Assembly: GCA_900770225.1 (NCBI GenBank)
Contig: CAAGJU010000213.1
Span: 1-56,457 of the forward strand
Direction: 5' to 3'
Length of the DNA stretch: 56,457 bases
DNA from: Lachnospiraceae bacterium
Lineage (GTDB): Bacteria; Bacillota; Clostridia; Lachnospirales; Lachnospiraceae
Below are positions 15,813 to 25,499 of the stretch, in pieces. Below the pieces are notes generated by a model. That model made no database searches. It was not told the origin of the DNA and saw only the letters and a list, made by a program, of their open reading frames with translations. The first letter of the stretch is position 1, and each line of letters starts with the position of its first letter. Position numbers and translations under genes: made by a program.

Positions 15813-18113
15813 TCAGATATCCTCCGTCTGCTCATCGTCGCCGGGCAGTCTGCCGTCCGATGTTTCCCCGTCGCCAGCGATGGCGATGATCTGCTCCGCC
15901 AGCGTCGTATAGCGGAGCTCCTCCGTATCATTATCGATCATCTGCTGAAATGTCGCCATATCGCCGATGATCACAACGCACTGTCTGGCACGCGTCACGG
16001 CCGTGTAGAGCAGATTTCTGGTCTGCAGCATGCGTGGAACGCCGAGAAGCGGCAGAATGACGATCGGATACTCGCTGCCCTGCGCCTTATGAACTGTAAC
16101 AGCATAGGCGAGTTCGATCTCATCCAGCTGTGTGGAATCATACTCCGCCAGCTTGTTTTCCTCATATTCGACAGTCACCGTTCCAGCTTCCGTATCGATG
16201 GACCGGATCACACCGGTGTCCCCGTTGAACACGCCGATGCCCCGGCGTGCCGTCACCCCGTACCGGTTTCGGATCTCCCACTCAAGCTGATAGTCATTGT
16301 GGATCTGCATGACCTTGTCGCCTTCGCGGAAAACGCCCTGCCTCGTTTCTTTTTCTTTCTTGTCCGGGGAGGGCGGATTCATCTCTTTCTGCAGAAAAAT
16401 ATTCAGGCTCTCCACGCCAAGCGGACCCCGGCGGGACGGGGTAAGCACCTGTACATCCGCAGGTGTGAGATGAAAATAAACCGGGAGATTATGGCTGGCG
16501 AGAATATAGACTGTCTGCTGTACCTTGGCTGCATCCTGACTGCGGATAAAGAAGAAATCTTTGCTTTTATTGTCCATGCGGACAGGCAGACCGGCGTTGA
16601 TGCGATGGGCATTAACGATGATATCGCTCTCCTGCGCCTGACGGAAAATTTTACTGAGAATGACAACTGGGAATTTAGCCGAGCGGATCAGATCCCGCAG
16701 AACGCTTCCCGGACCGACGCTGGGCAGCTGACTGCTGTCTCCCACCAGAACAAGCCTCGTGCCGGGAACGACCGCATCGAGAAGAGAATGCATCAGATAA
16801 ATGTCAACCATCGACATCTCATCGATGATAATCACATCCTGTTCCAGGGGATTGTCGGCATTCCGGTCGAACTGAACTCTGGATGAGTCATCGGAGAGAC
16901 CGCTCACTTCCAGCAGACGGTGAATCGTGGAAGCTTCGCAGCCCGTGGTCTCGGTCATCCGTTTGGCTGCGCGTCCTGTGGGTGCCGCGAGCGCGATGGA
17001 CAGTCCCTCGGAGCGGAAATAGCGGATCATGGTGTTGATCGTTGTCGTTTTTCCCGTGCCAGGGCCTCCCGTCAGAATGGTGATGCCGTGGCAGGCAGCC
17101 GTGAGTACAGCCTTGCGCTGCAGCTCATCGAGGGTAATGTCATCATCTTTTTCAATCCGCCGGACCGCCTCTCCGACAGCTTTCTCATCCTGATGGATGA
17201 CCAGATTGAGATCGTCCAGCTTTCTCGCCGTCTCAAGCTCGGTAAAATATACGCTGCGCAGATAAATACGGGCATCCGTCTCTCCGTCAGCCGAAGCCCT
17301 GTTTCCCTCCCGGCGCACGATCCTGCGCTCAACGGAAAGGTCCATCAGCTGATGGTCAAAGGCTTCCCTCTGCAGCGTTGTCTGCATCAGACCGGCTGTC
17401 TGACGGAAAAGCACGGATTCCGGCAGATAGATATGCCCGCTGACACCCGCCTGTGACAGCACATAGAGAACAGCGCTGCGCATGCGGAATTCGGAATCCC
17501 TGCTGATGCCGACGCGCGCAGCGATCTCGTCTGCTGTGCGGAACCCGACGCCGTCGATATCCTCTGCGAGCTGATAGGGATTCTCTCTCAGCACCTGATA
17601 CAGATTATCCTGATATTTGTTGTAGATCCGGACGCCGAGGCTCATCGGTATTTTATACTGGGCGAGAAAAATCAACGCGTTCTGCATCTGGGATTTTTCC
17701 ATGACCTGGATGCCAATCTCACGCGCTTTTTTTTCGCTGATCCCCTTCACCTCGGACAGACGTTCCGGCTCTTCCTCGAGAATCCGCATGGTGTCATCGC
17801 CGAAACGGCGGATGATCCTGGCGGCGAGCGCCTTCCCGATGCCACGGATCGCACCGCTGCCCAGGTAGCGTTCCAGCGCTTCTTTCTGTTCGGGAACCTC
17901 CACATGCGCCTCGCGGATCTTAAACTGCAGGCCATAGGTCGGGTGAAATGTATTTTCACCTTCTGCGCGAAGGAATTCCCCTTCTTCCACACCGGGGATA
18001 CAGCCGACACAGGTCACATCGTCTCCGCCGGATTCAAGGACGAGCACCGTATAGCCGTTCTCTTCATTTCTGTATACGATATGCTTTACATAGCCTTCCA
18101 TCCTGTCAGACAT
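15813..18113 (-). CDS. recD2: RecD2-type ATP-dependent DNA helicase
   Basis: This 766-residue SF1B 5'-3' helicase acts in DNA repair and replication stress without RecBC. The N-terminal OB-like and helix-hairpin-helix region (residues 1-210, with GAIRGIGKALAARI) distinguishes RecD2 from RecD. Helicase motifs are complete: GGPGTGKTTTINTMI (motif I, about 350), IIIDEMSMVDIYL (II), LVLVGDSSQLPSVGPGSVL (III), VHKAQGSEYP (V) and LLYTAVTRAR (VI). The first about 45 bases of the gene belong to a 50 bp tandem duplication whose other copy overlaps the 3' end of the mreB-like gene. Confidence 0.95.
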   Translation of the reverse strand: MSDRMEGYVKHIVYRNEENGYTVLVLESGGDDVTCVGCIPGVEEGEFLRAEGENTFHPTYGLQFKIREAHVEVPEQKEALERYLGSGAIRGIGKALAARIIRRFGDDTMRILEEEPERLSEVKGISEKKAREIGIQVMEKSQMQNALIFLAQYKIPMSLGVRIYNKYQDNLYQVLRENPYQLAEDIDGVGFRTADEIAARVGISRDSEFRMRSAVLYVLSQAGVSGHIYLPESVLFRQTAGLMQTTLQREAFDHQLMDLSVERRIVRREGNRASADGETDARIYLRSVYFTELETARKLDDLNLVIHQDEKAVGEAVRRIEKDDDITLDELQRKAVLTAACHGITILTGGPGTGKTTTINTMIRYFRSEGLSIALAAPTGRAAKRMTETTGCEASTIHRLLEVSGLSDDSSRVQFDRNADNPLEQDVIIIDEMSMVDIYLMHSLLDAVVPGTRLVLVGDSSQLPSVGPGSVLRDLIRSAKFPVVILSKIFRQAQESDIIVNAHRINAGLPVRMDNKSKDFFFIRSQDAAKVQQTVYILASHNLPVYFHLTPADVQVLTPSRRGPLGVESLNIFLQKEMNPPSPDKKEKETRQGVFREGDKVMQIHNDYQLEWEIRNRYGVTARRGIGVFNGDTGVIRSIDTEAGTVTVEYEENKLAEYDSTQLDEIELAYAVTVHKAQGSEYPIVILPLLGVPRMLQTRNLLYTAVTRARQCVVIIGDMATFQQMIDNDTEELRYTTLAEQIIAIAGDGETSDGRLPGDDEQTEDI

Positions 18114-18177
18114 GCTGTTTCTCCATTGATATGCTTTACATTGCTTTTCATCCTGTCAGACATGCTGTTTCTCCATT
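18078..18177. repeat. 50 bp tandem duplication at the mreB-like/recD2 junction
   Basis: Bases 18078-18127 and 18128-18177 differ at only a few positions. Each contains GGAGAAACAGC and ATGTCTGACAGGATG on the minus strand, so the recD2 ribosome site and start are present twice. The upstream copy is closed by the mreB-like gene stop codon, which overlaps the duplicated start. Confidence 0.95.
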
Positions 18178-19157
18178 TCGCTGGCCAGCCGGATGTACTT
18201 TCCGGTTCCGATCGCTGCCGCCTGCTGTGGAATATCCGTGAGAACGGTGGGAATGCCCGTTGCGCGCTTCACAGCGTTTTCCAGGCCCGCCAGCATGGCG
18301 CCTCCGCCGGTCAGAACAATACCTCTCTCGGCAATATCATTGGCCAGATCCGGCGGCGTTTTTTCTATCACGGCACGTATCGTGTCCACAATCTGATGGA
18401 TCATCGGCAGCACTGCTTTGCGCACATCATCCCGCGTCACCGTGATATTCACAGGGACCGCAGACGTCTCATTCCGTCCCTTCACGCTGACGGCATCCGC
18501 CCCTTCCTCTGAGGAAACGGAGGCGATACCGAGTTTGATCTCCTCCGCGCATCGATGTGTGATGATCGCATGATCCTGACGGCGGACCTGGTCGCGGATA
18601 GCTTCCGTAAACGAACCGCCTGCAATCTTCAGCGTCTGAAGCATCACAATGCCTCCCATGGAGATCACGGCAATCTCCGTGACATCCCCGCCGATGCACA
18701 CGACAAGGTTTCCGCTCGGCCTTGCGATATCCAGCCCTGCCCCCAGTGCTGCCGCGATCGGCTCATCAATGATCACGGCCTCTCTGGCTCCTGCCCTGTA
18801 GGCTGCCTCCTGAATCTGTCTTCTCTCCACATCCGTTACACCGCCCGGCACAGCGATACACACCCGCGGCTTCAGGATATTCCGGATGCCCAGAGACTTT
18901 CGGATAAAATACCTGAGCATCCTCTCCACCACGACAAAGTCAGCGATCACTCCGTCCTTCAGCGGCCGGATCCCGACGATATTGTCCGCCGCTCTTCCTA
19001 TCATGCCTGCCGCTTCCGTGCCGAAACCGACAATCCTGCTCGCATCACTGTCATACGCCGCGATGCAGGGCTCCTGATAGAGGATTCCCCGGCCTCTTGC
19101 ATAAACGATGACTGTAGATGTTCCCAGATCGATACCTATATCTGTAACTGCTGGCAT
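18156..19157 (-). CDS. mreB: MreB/Mbl-like actin homologue
   Basis: The 333-residue protein has the actin-fold nucleotide-binding elements of MreB: IGIDLGTSTVIVYARGRG (phosphate 1), VCIAVPGGVTDVERR, the EPIAAALGAGLD connection, GGDVTEIAVISMGG (phosphate 2) and GIVLTGGGAML (adenosine). It should form membrane-associated filaments that guide lateral wall synthesis. It is not next to mreC and mreD, so it may be a secondary paralogue such as Mbl or MreBH. GAGGAG lies eight bases before the ATG at 19157. Its last codons overlap a duplicated copy of the recD2 start. Confidence 0.9.
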   Translation of the reverse strand: MPAVTDIGIDLGTSTVIVYARGRGILYQEPCIAAYDSDASRIVGFGTEAAGMIGRAADNIVGIRPLKDGVIADFVVVERMLRYFIRKSLGIRNILKPRVCIAVPGGVTDVERRQIQEAAYRAGAREAVIIDEPIAAALGAGLDIARPSGNLVVCIGGDVTEIAVISMGGIVMLQTLKIAGGSFTEAIRDQVRRQDHAIITHRCAEEIKLGIASVSSEEGADAVSVKGRNETSAVPVNITVTRDDVRKAVLPMIHQIVDTIRAVIEKTPPDLANDIAERGIVLTGGGAMLAGLENAVKRATGIPTVLTDIPQQAAAIGTGKYIRLASEMEKQHV

Positions 19158-19263
19158 AGAAGATGCTCCTCATTATACAATGTTTTTCATATTATTACTA
19201 TTGTTATCTTTTCAGTGCCAAATCTCTGTGTTGCAGTTCAACTGCTGGCAGAGCCACGGATCA

Positions 19264-19400
19264 CATGGAGACTTCCATGCCGAGACCTCCGCAGACGTCG
19301 GTGGTTAATGAGTCCGAGCTTTGCAAAGGGCGAATTTACGCAAGCAGTGAGCCACATCCGCTCACGAGGTGTGCGAGTGTGGCGAACGCCGCGACAGTGG
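19264..19400. repeat. Dispersed palindromic element, copy B (divergent)
   Basis: The core 19286-19340 matches the other copies in CTCCGCAGACGTCGGTGGTTA and in GAGTCCGAGC followed by AAAGGGCGA. The ends have diverged: the terminal repeat is reduced to ACTTCCATGCCGAGAC. It fills the spacer between the uvrA 3' end and the mreB-like gene. Confidence 0.6.
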
Positions 19401-19425
19401 CTGACAAAGAGTGCACAGTAACTTT

Positions 19426-22254
19426 TCAGTCCATGCCCAGCAGCGGCTTCAGATACTGCCCCGTATAAGAGCCCGCCGTGGCCGCGACCTCCTCGGGCGT
19501 GCCGGATGCGATGACCGTGCCGCCCTTATCTCCGCCTTCCGGCCCCATATCAATGATGTAGTCCGCGGTCTTGATGACATCCAGATTATGCTCGATCACA
19601 ATGACCGAATTTCCGCTGTCCGTGAGCCTCTGCAGCATGTCGATCAGTTTATGCACATCGGCGAAGTGGAGTCCTGTCGTCGGTTCATCCAGGATATAGC
19701 AGGTGCGTCCGGTGCTGCGGCGTGATAATTCGGCCGCAAGCTTGATCCGCTGCGCCTCGCCTCCGGAGAGCTCCGTCGAAGGCTGCCCGAGCCGGATATA
19801 GCCGAGTCCCACATCATAGAGCGTCTGGATCCTGTTTTTGACGGAGGGTACATGGCTGAAAAAGTCAAGTGCCTCCTCGACCGTCATATTCAGGACATCA
19901 TAGATACTCTTGCCCTTGTAATGGACTTCCAGTGTCTCACGATTGTACCGCTTGCCGCCGCAGACCTCACAGGGAACGTAGACATCGGGCAGGAAGTGCA
20001 TCTCGATCTTGACGATACCGTCTCCCTGACAGGCCTCGCATCTTCCGCCCTTGACATTGAAGCTGAACCTTCCTTTTTTGTATCCTCTGGCTTTCGCGTC
20101 CGAAGTAGCCGCAAAGAGATCGCGGATGATATCGAACACGCCGGTATATGTCGCCGGGTTGGAGCGCGGCGTGCGTCCGATCGGCGACTGGTCAATATTG
20201 ATGACTTTATCCAGCTGCTCCACGCCATCGATATCCCGGTGTTTGCCGGGGACGACCAGGGCGTGATTCAGCTGCCGCTGCAGCCGTTTATAGAGGATCT
20301 CGTCGATCAGAGAACTCTTGCCGGATCCCGACACACCTGTCACGCAGGTGAATACACCGAGCGGGATGGGCACATCGATATTTTTCAGGTTATGCTCTCT
20401 GGCTCCGCGGATCTTCAGCCATCCCTTCGGTTCTCTCCGATGATCGGGTACGGCGATCTTCAGCTCACCGGACAGATATTTGCCGGTCACCGAGCGCGGC
20501 GAACGGATGATATCCTCAACCGTACCCTGGGCGACCAGCTCGCCGCCGTGTTCACCGGCGCCGGGTCCGATATCGATGATCTGATCAGCCGCACGCATGG
20601 TCTCCTCATCGTGCTCCACGACGAGTACCGAGTTGCCGAGATCCCTGAGGTGCTTCAGTGTATTCAGAAGCTTTCCGTTATCCCGCTGATGAAGACCGAT
20701 ACTCGGCTCATCGAGAATATAGGCAACGCCGACCAGACCCGAACCGATCTGTGTGGCGAGACGGATTCGCTGCGATTCTCCGCCGGACAGCGATCCCGCC
20801 GATCTCGCGAGCGTCAGGTAATCGAGGCCGACATCCACCAGGAATTTCACGCGGGCACGGATTTCCTTAATGATCTGCGCACCGATCATCTGCTGGTAGT
20901 CAGTGAGCTCAAGCTTTTCCAGAAAATCATAGAGCTCGCTGATCGGCAGATTGGTGATCTCGTAGATATTTTTTCCGCCGACCGTCACAGCCAGTGCCGC
21001 AGGCTTCAGACGCATCCCGTGACAGGCAGGACACGGCTCGATACTCATGAAATTTTCGTATTCATGTCTGGCCGACTCCCCGGCTTCGCGGTATCGTCTC
21101 TCGACATTTTTGATCAGTCCCTCAAACGCCACGTCATAGACGCCGGTACCGCGCTGTCCCGTGTACTTCACCTTCACGGAATGGCCGTCCGTCCCGTTGA
21201 TGAGGATGTCATGGATTTCCTTCGGATAATCCTGAAAAGGCGTTGCGAGGGAAAAATGATACTCCTTCGCCAGAGCCTCCAGCAGGCATCTCGTAAAGCT
21301 TCCCTTCACATTGGCGGACTGCCAGCCGGGTACGGCGATGGCGCCGTCATCGATGGACAGCGTGGGATTCGGGATCATCAGTCCCTCGGAGAATTCCATC
21401 TTGTATCCGATACCGCTGCAGACAGGGCATGCTCCGAACGGATTGTTGAAGGAAAACGAACGGGGCTCGATCTCTTCGATGCTGATCCCGCAGTAGGGAC
21501 AGGAAAAGCTCTCGGAAAAGCTCTTTGTCTGACCGTCCATCGTATCAACGATGAGCAGTCCCTCCGACAGCTTCAGTACATTTTCCACGGAATCCGTGAG
21601 ACGCTGTTCGATCCCCGGTTTGACGATCAGACGGTCGACGATGATCTCGATATTGTGCTTGATATTTTTATCCAGGGTGATGTCCTCTGACAAATCATAG
21701 CGGTTTCCGTCCACCATCACACGCACATAGCCGGCTCTCCGCGCACGCTCCAGCACTTTTTCATGCCGGCCCTTCTTTCCGCGGACCACCGGTGCGAGCA
21801 GCTGGATCCTCGATCCCTCCGGCAGCGCCATGATCTGCTCCACCATCTGATCCACGGTCTGCCTGCTGATCTCACGGCCGCAGTGCGGGCAGTGCGGTGT
21901 GCCCACTCTCGCGTACAGCAGACGGAAATAATCGTAAATCTCCGTCACGGTGCCGACTGTCGAACGCGGGTTTCTGTTTGTCGACTTCTGATCAATGGAG
22001 ATAGCCGGCGGAAGTCCCTCGATCGATTCGACCTTCGGTTTTTCCATCTGCCCCAGGAACTGCCGCGCATAGGACGAGAGACTCTCCATATAACGCCGCT
22101 GCCCTTCCGCATAGATGGTGTCAAATGCGAGAGAGCTCTTGCCGGAACCGGAGAGTCCGGTCAGCACGACCAGTTTGTCTCTCGGTATATCCACATTGAT
22201 ATTTTTCAGATTGTTTTCCGCTGCTCCGCGGATTTTGATGAATTTATCTGCCAT
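19426..22254 (-). CDS. uvrA: Excinuclease ABC subunit A
   Basis: UvrA recognises DNA damage as a dimer and loads UvrB in nucleotide excision repair. The 942 residues carry both ABC ATPase cassettes: Walker A GLSGSGKSSLAFD near 33 and GVSGSGKSSLIDE near 640, with signature regions SGGESQRIRLA and LSGGEAQRIKLA. Zinc modules are seen at CPHCGREI, at CPYCG with CPVC, and at CEACQGDG with CEVCGGKRYN. Length is normal. An AAAGG site precedes the ATG at 22254. uvrB is not in the window. Confidence 0.97.
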   Translation of the reverse strand: MADKFIKIRGAAENNLKNINVDIPRDKLVVLTGLSGSGKSSLAFDTIYAEGQRRYMESLSSYARQFLGQMEKPKVESIEGLPPAISIDQKSTNRNPRSTVGTVTEIYDYFRLLYARVGTPHCPHCGREISRQTVDQMVEQIMALPEGSRIQLLAPVVRGKKGRHEKVLERARRAGYVRVMVDGNRYDLSEDITLDKNIKHNIEIIVDRLIVKPGIEQRLTDSVENVLKLSEGLLIVDTMDGQTKSFSESFSCPYCGISIEEIEPRSFSFNNPFGACPVCSGIGYKMEFSEGLMIPNPTLSIDDGAIAVPGWQSANVKGSFTRCLLEALAKEYHFSLATPFQDYPKEIHDILINGTDGHSVKVKYTGQRGTGVYDVAFEGLIKNVERRYREAGESARHEYENFMSIEPCPACHGMRLKPAALAVTVGGKNIYEITNLPISELYDFLEKLELTDYQQMIGAQIIKEIRARVKFLVDVGLDYLTLARSAGSLSGGESQRIRLATQIGSGLVGVAYILDEPSIGLHQRDNGKLLNTLKHLRDLGNSVLVVEHDEETMRAADQIIDIGPGAGEHGGELVAQGTVEDIIRSPRSVTGKYLSGELKIAVPDHRREPKGWLKIRGAREHNLKNIDVPIPLGVFTCVTGVSGSGKSSLIDEILYKRLQRQLNHALVVPGKHRDIDGVEQLDKVINIDQSPIGRTPRSNPATYTGVFDIIRDLFAATSDAKARGYKKGRFSFNVKGGRCEACQGDGIVKIEMHFLPDVYVPCEVCGGKRYNRETLEVHYKGKSIYDVLNMTVEEALDFFSHVPSVKNRIQTLYDVGLGYIRLGQPSTELSGGEAQRIKLAAELSRRSTGRTCYILDEPTTGLHFADVHKLIDMLQRLTDSGNSVIVIEHNLDVIKTADYIIDMGPEGGDKGGTVIASGTPEEVAATAGSYTGQYLKPLLGMD

Positions 22255-22281
22255 ATTCTGCCTTTGAAGTATCGTATGATT

Positions 22282-23622
22282 TCATGGAAGGAAATCAGCC
22301 ATGACGGTATTTGACAGCGATATGCCCCTGCGCGTCAGCCGGATCCTTCCGTTCTCCCTTTCCAGAAGACCGAGGTCAGTATAATGCCGGATCACATCGC
22401 CGTAAACCCGGTCAGCTGTTTTACCGAAACGGTGCAGGAACTCATCCTCACTGACACCGTCCGTCATACGCAGGCCGAGGATCATGAATTCCGCCATCAT
22501 ATCTTTATCGTTCAGCGCCTGCCATTTTCTTCCCAGCGAGCAGTCTCTGCAGTACCGGTCCAGATCCGATGTATTCCGATATCTTGTGCGGCTCATATAG
22601 GAGCTCGCACCAAGTCCCATGCCGACATACGGCACACCGGTCCAGTAGCCGATATTGTGACGGCAGGCATATCCTTCACGTGCGTAATTGGATATCTCGT
22701 ACTGATGATAACCGTATGAGGCGAGGATCTCCGCCGTGCGGTCATACATCAGGCGCTCGGTCTCCTCATCCGGAAGCCACCGACCGCCGGCATTGCATAC
22801 CTGCTCTCCATCTGCCTGACGGCTTTCCTGCCTGCTGTCAGCCAGACATATCTCCCTGTCACCAGCCTGCCATATTTCCCGGTTACCATCTGCCGCCTGG
22901 ATATCCCGCTTATCGTCAGCCTGCCGGTTTTCCTGTCCATGCTCAGCCGCGTGCTTTCTGCGCAGAATACTGATCATCTCTTTCTGCGTCACGCCGGTAT
23001 CGAGGATATTCTTCTGTTCGATATACTGTCGGTACAGAGGTGTACCTTCCTCAAGAATCAGACTGTACGCGGATATATGCTCCGGTCCCATCTCCGCCAC
23101 GGCGCGAAGAGTTTTCTCCCACGATTCCTCTGTCTGCCCGGGTATGCCGGACATCAGATCGACATTGATATTCGTGAAGCCCATCTCTCTCGCCAGACGG
23201 AAGCTTTCCTGAAACTGCGGCCACGTGTGAATCCGCCCCAGTTCTTTCAATTCACCTGCGTCTGCAGACTGACAGCCGAAGCTGATCCGGTTCACGCCGG
23301 CCTTTCTGTAGAGGGCGAGCTTATCCGCCGTGACAGTACCCGGATTCGCCTCCATGGAAATTTCGGCATCTCCGTCCACCACAAAACGCTCCCGGATCGT
23401 CTGCAGAATCTCCGCCACCGCCTCAGCATAGATAAAAGATGGCGTACCACCGCCTATATAAATGCTGCTCACTTCCATCGGCGGATCACAAGGAAAATCC
23501 CTGATCTCCGTCAGAAGTGCCTTCATATATTTTTTCTTCGTATCCGCGTCTGCCGGAAAGCTCAGGAAATCGCAGTATGCACACTTTCTCTGACAGAAGG
23601 GAATATGAACATATATTTCCAT
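22282..23622 (-). CDS. hemW: HemW-like radical SAM heme chaperone with internal insert
   Basis: The protein has the radical SAM cluster motif at the N terminus (HIPFCQRKCAYCDF, C-x3-C-x2-C), then SIYIGGGTPS, EANPGTV, RISFGCQS and NVDLMSGIPGQT, matching HemW (formerly annotated HemN-like), which delivers heme and does not oxidise coproporphyrinogen. At 446 residues it is 60-70 longer than usual. The extra part is an insert at about residues 220-283, a run of degenerate repeats around QADG/QAGD/RQES, placed between ILRRKHA and ETERLMYDRTAEIL. The C-terminal HemN domain follows intact. It starts two bases after lepA ends; lepA-hemW is a classic Firmicutes pair. Confidence 0.92.
   Translation of the reverse strand: MEIYVHIPFCQRKCAYCDFLSFPADADTKKKYMKALLTEIRDFPCDPPMEVSSIYIGGGTPSFIYAEAVAEILQTIRERFVVDGDAEISMEANPGTVTADKLALYRKAGVNRISFGCQSADAGELKELGRIHTWPQFQESFRLAREMGFTNINVDLMSGIPGQTEESWEKTLRAVAEMGPEHISAYSLILEEGTPLYRQYIEQKNILDTGVTQKEMISILRRKHAAEHGQENRQADDKRDIQAADGNREIWQAGDREICLADSRQESRQADGEQVCNAGGRWLPDEETERLMYDRTAEILASYGYHQYEISNYAREGYACRHNIGYWTGVPYVGMGLGASSYMSRTRYRNTSDLDRYCRDCSLGRKWQALNDKDMMAEFMILGLRMTDGVSEDEFLHRFGKTADRVYGDVIRHYTDLGLLERENGRIRLTRRGISLSNTVMADFLP
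22775..22960 (-). repeat. Degenerate in-frame repeats in hemW
   Basis: Imperfect units of about 24-30 bases, recognisable on the plus strand by CAGCCTGCC, CATCTGCC and TTTCCTG words, encode the extra QADG/QAGD-rich segment of HemW. Every unit keeps frame. Confidence 0.7.
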
Positions 23623-23624
23623 AC

Positions 23625-25439
23625 TTACTGCTCATCCAGTTTCAGCACATTGAGGAACGCCTCCTTGGGAATCTCCACCTCACCGAACTGGCGCATCCTC
23701 TTCTTTCCTTCCTTCTGCTTCTCCAGAAGTTTTTTCTTACGTGTGATATCACCGCCATAGCACTTGGCAAGGACATCCTTGCGCAGCGCCTTGACCGTCT
23801 CGCGGGCAATGACCTTTGAGCCCACTGCCGCCTGAATCGGGATATCAAAGAGCTGACGCGGGATCTCATCCTTCAGCTTCTCACACATTTTTCTTCCGCG
23901 GTCATAGGCTGATCCTGCAAAAACAATGAACGACAGAGCATCGACCGGCTCCTTGTTCACGAGGATATCCAGCCGTACCAGTTCGCTCCGCTGATATCCG
24001 ATCAGCTCGTAATCCAGCGACGCGTAGCCGCGAGATCTCGATTTCAGCGCATCGTAAAAATCATAGATGATCTCATTCAGCGGCATATGATAGGTGATCA
24101 GCGCACGGGAAGCCTCGAGATACTCCATGTTCTGATATTCTCCGCGCCGCTCCTCGCAGAGCTGCATGATCGAACCGACGTAATCCTTCGTGACCATGAT
24201 CTCGGCCTTGACGATCGGTTCTTCCATGTATTCGATCTCCGAGGGATCCGGGAGGTTGGACGGGTTCGTCAGCTCGATGACCTCGCCATCGGTCTTATGC
24301 ACCTTGTAGACAACGCCGGGCGCCGTCGTGATCAGATCAAGGGCGTATTCTCTCTCCAGCCTTTCCGTGACGATCTCCAGATGCAGAAGTCCAAGGAAAC
24401 CGCAGCGGAAGCCGAAGCCGAGCGCAGCCGATGTCTCTGGTTCATAGAACAGCGAGGCATCATTGAGTGCAAGCTTTTCGAGCGCATCGCGGAGATCCGG
24501 ATATTTCGTCGGGTCCTCCGTGTACAGACCGCAGTACACCATCGGCTGTACTTTTTTATAGCCCGGCAGAGCCTCGTCACAGGGTCTGTCGGCGTCTGTT
24601 ACGGTATCGCCGACACGCGTATCGCTGATCGTCTTGATGCCGGCCGTGATATAGCCGACCATGCCGGCTGAGAGCTCATCGCAGGGGATCATCTGTCCCG
24701 CGCCGAAGTAGCCGACCTCGACCACTTCCTCCTCAGCCCCCGTCGCCATCATGCGGATCCTGTCGCCGGCCTTCACCGAACCGTCCCGCACGCGCACAGA
24801 AATGATGACGCCCTTGTACGAATCATACAGGGAGTCAAAAATAAGCGCCTTCAGCGGCTTCTCCGGATCACCGTCCGGGGCGGGGATTTTATGCACGATC
24901 GCCTCCAGTACCTGATCCACATTCTGTCCTGTCTTGGCCGAGATCTCCGGCGCATCCTCCGCGTCGATGCCGATGATATCCTCAATCTCAGTCTTCACCT
25001 CTTCCGGGTGCGCACTCGGCAGATCGATCTTGTTCAGTACGGGAAAGATCTCCAGATCATGCTCCATCGCGAGATAGACGTTTCCCACGGTCTGTGCCTC
25101 GACACCCTGTGTCGAATCTACGACAAGAATGGCGCCGTCGCAAGCCGCCAGGGAACGGGATACTTCATAATTAAAGTCCACATGTCCCGGCGTATCGATC
25201 ATATTCAGTATATATTCCTGTCCATCCTTCGCCTGATAGACAGTCCGGCAGGCCTGTGCCTTGATCGTAATGCCCCTCTCGCGTTCGAGGTCCATATTAT
25301 CGAGCACCTGGTCCTGCATCTCACGGCTCGTCAGCAAACCCGTCTTCTCGATGATACGGTCCGCCAGCGTCGATTTGCCATGGTCAATATGCGCTATAAT
25401 ACAGAAATTTCTTATCCTGCTCTGATCTGTAAATCCCAT
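23625..25439 (-). CDS. lepA: Elongation factor 4 (LepA)
   Basis: LepA is a translational GTPase that acts on 70S ribosomes, probably in initiation/assembly or stalled-complex rescue. G motifs are IIAHIDHGKSTLADR (G1), RGITIKAQ (G2), DTPGHVD (G3) and LNKIDLP (G4); the LepA-specific C-terminal domain ends with the basic KKKLLEKQKEGKKRMR segment. The ATG at 25439 (MGFTDQSRIRNF) with GGAGG upstream gives 604 residues, the expected size; a frame continues 13 codons further without support. In Bacillus gpr and spoIIP separate lepA from rpsT; here a GH2 gene occupies that place. Confidence 0.97.
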   Translation of the reverse strand: MGFTDQSRIRNFCIIAHIDHGKSTLADRIIEKTGLLTSREMQDQVLDNMDLERERGITIKAQACRTVYQAKDGQEYILNMIDTPGHVDFNYEVSRSLAACDGAILVVDSTQGVEAQTVGNVYLAMEHDLEIFPVLNKIDLPSAHPEEVKTEIEDIIGIDAEDAPEISAKTGQNVDQVLEAIVHKIPAPDGDPEKPLKALIFDSLYDSYKGVIISVRVRDGSVKAGDRIRMMATGAEEEVVEVGYFGAGQMIPCDELSAGMVGYITAGIKTISDTRVGDTVTDADRPCDEALPGYKKVQPMVYCGLYTEDPTKYPDLRDALEKLALNDASLFYEPETSAALGFGFRCGFLGLLHLEIVTERLEREYALDLITTAPGVVYKVHKTDGEVIELTNPSNLPDPSEIEYMEEPIVKAEIMVTKDYVGSIMQLCEERRGEYQNMEYLEASRALITYHMPLNEIIYDFYDALKSRSRGYASLDYELIGYQRSELVRLDILVNKEPVDALSFIVFAGSAYDRGRKMCEKLKDEIPRQLFDIPIQAAVGSKVIARETVKALRKDVLAKCYGGDITRKKKLLEKQKEGKKRMRQFGEVEIPKEAFLNVLKLDEQ

Positions 25440-25499
25440 AGTTCTGCCTCCGTGGGGAGAATTATACCTGTTTTCCATCTGTGCCGCAAGGCACGGTGT

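Noticed and set aside
19852..21690. 612-codon open frame antisense to uvrA
   Set aside because: Shadow of a GC-rich conserved gene; composition is not protein-like and uvrA is unmistakable.
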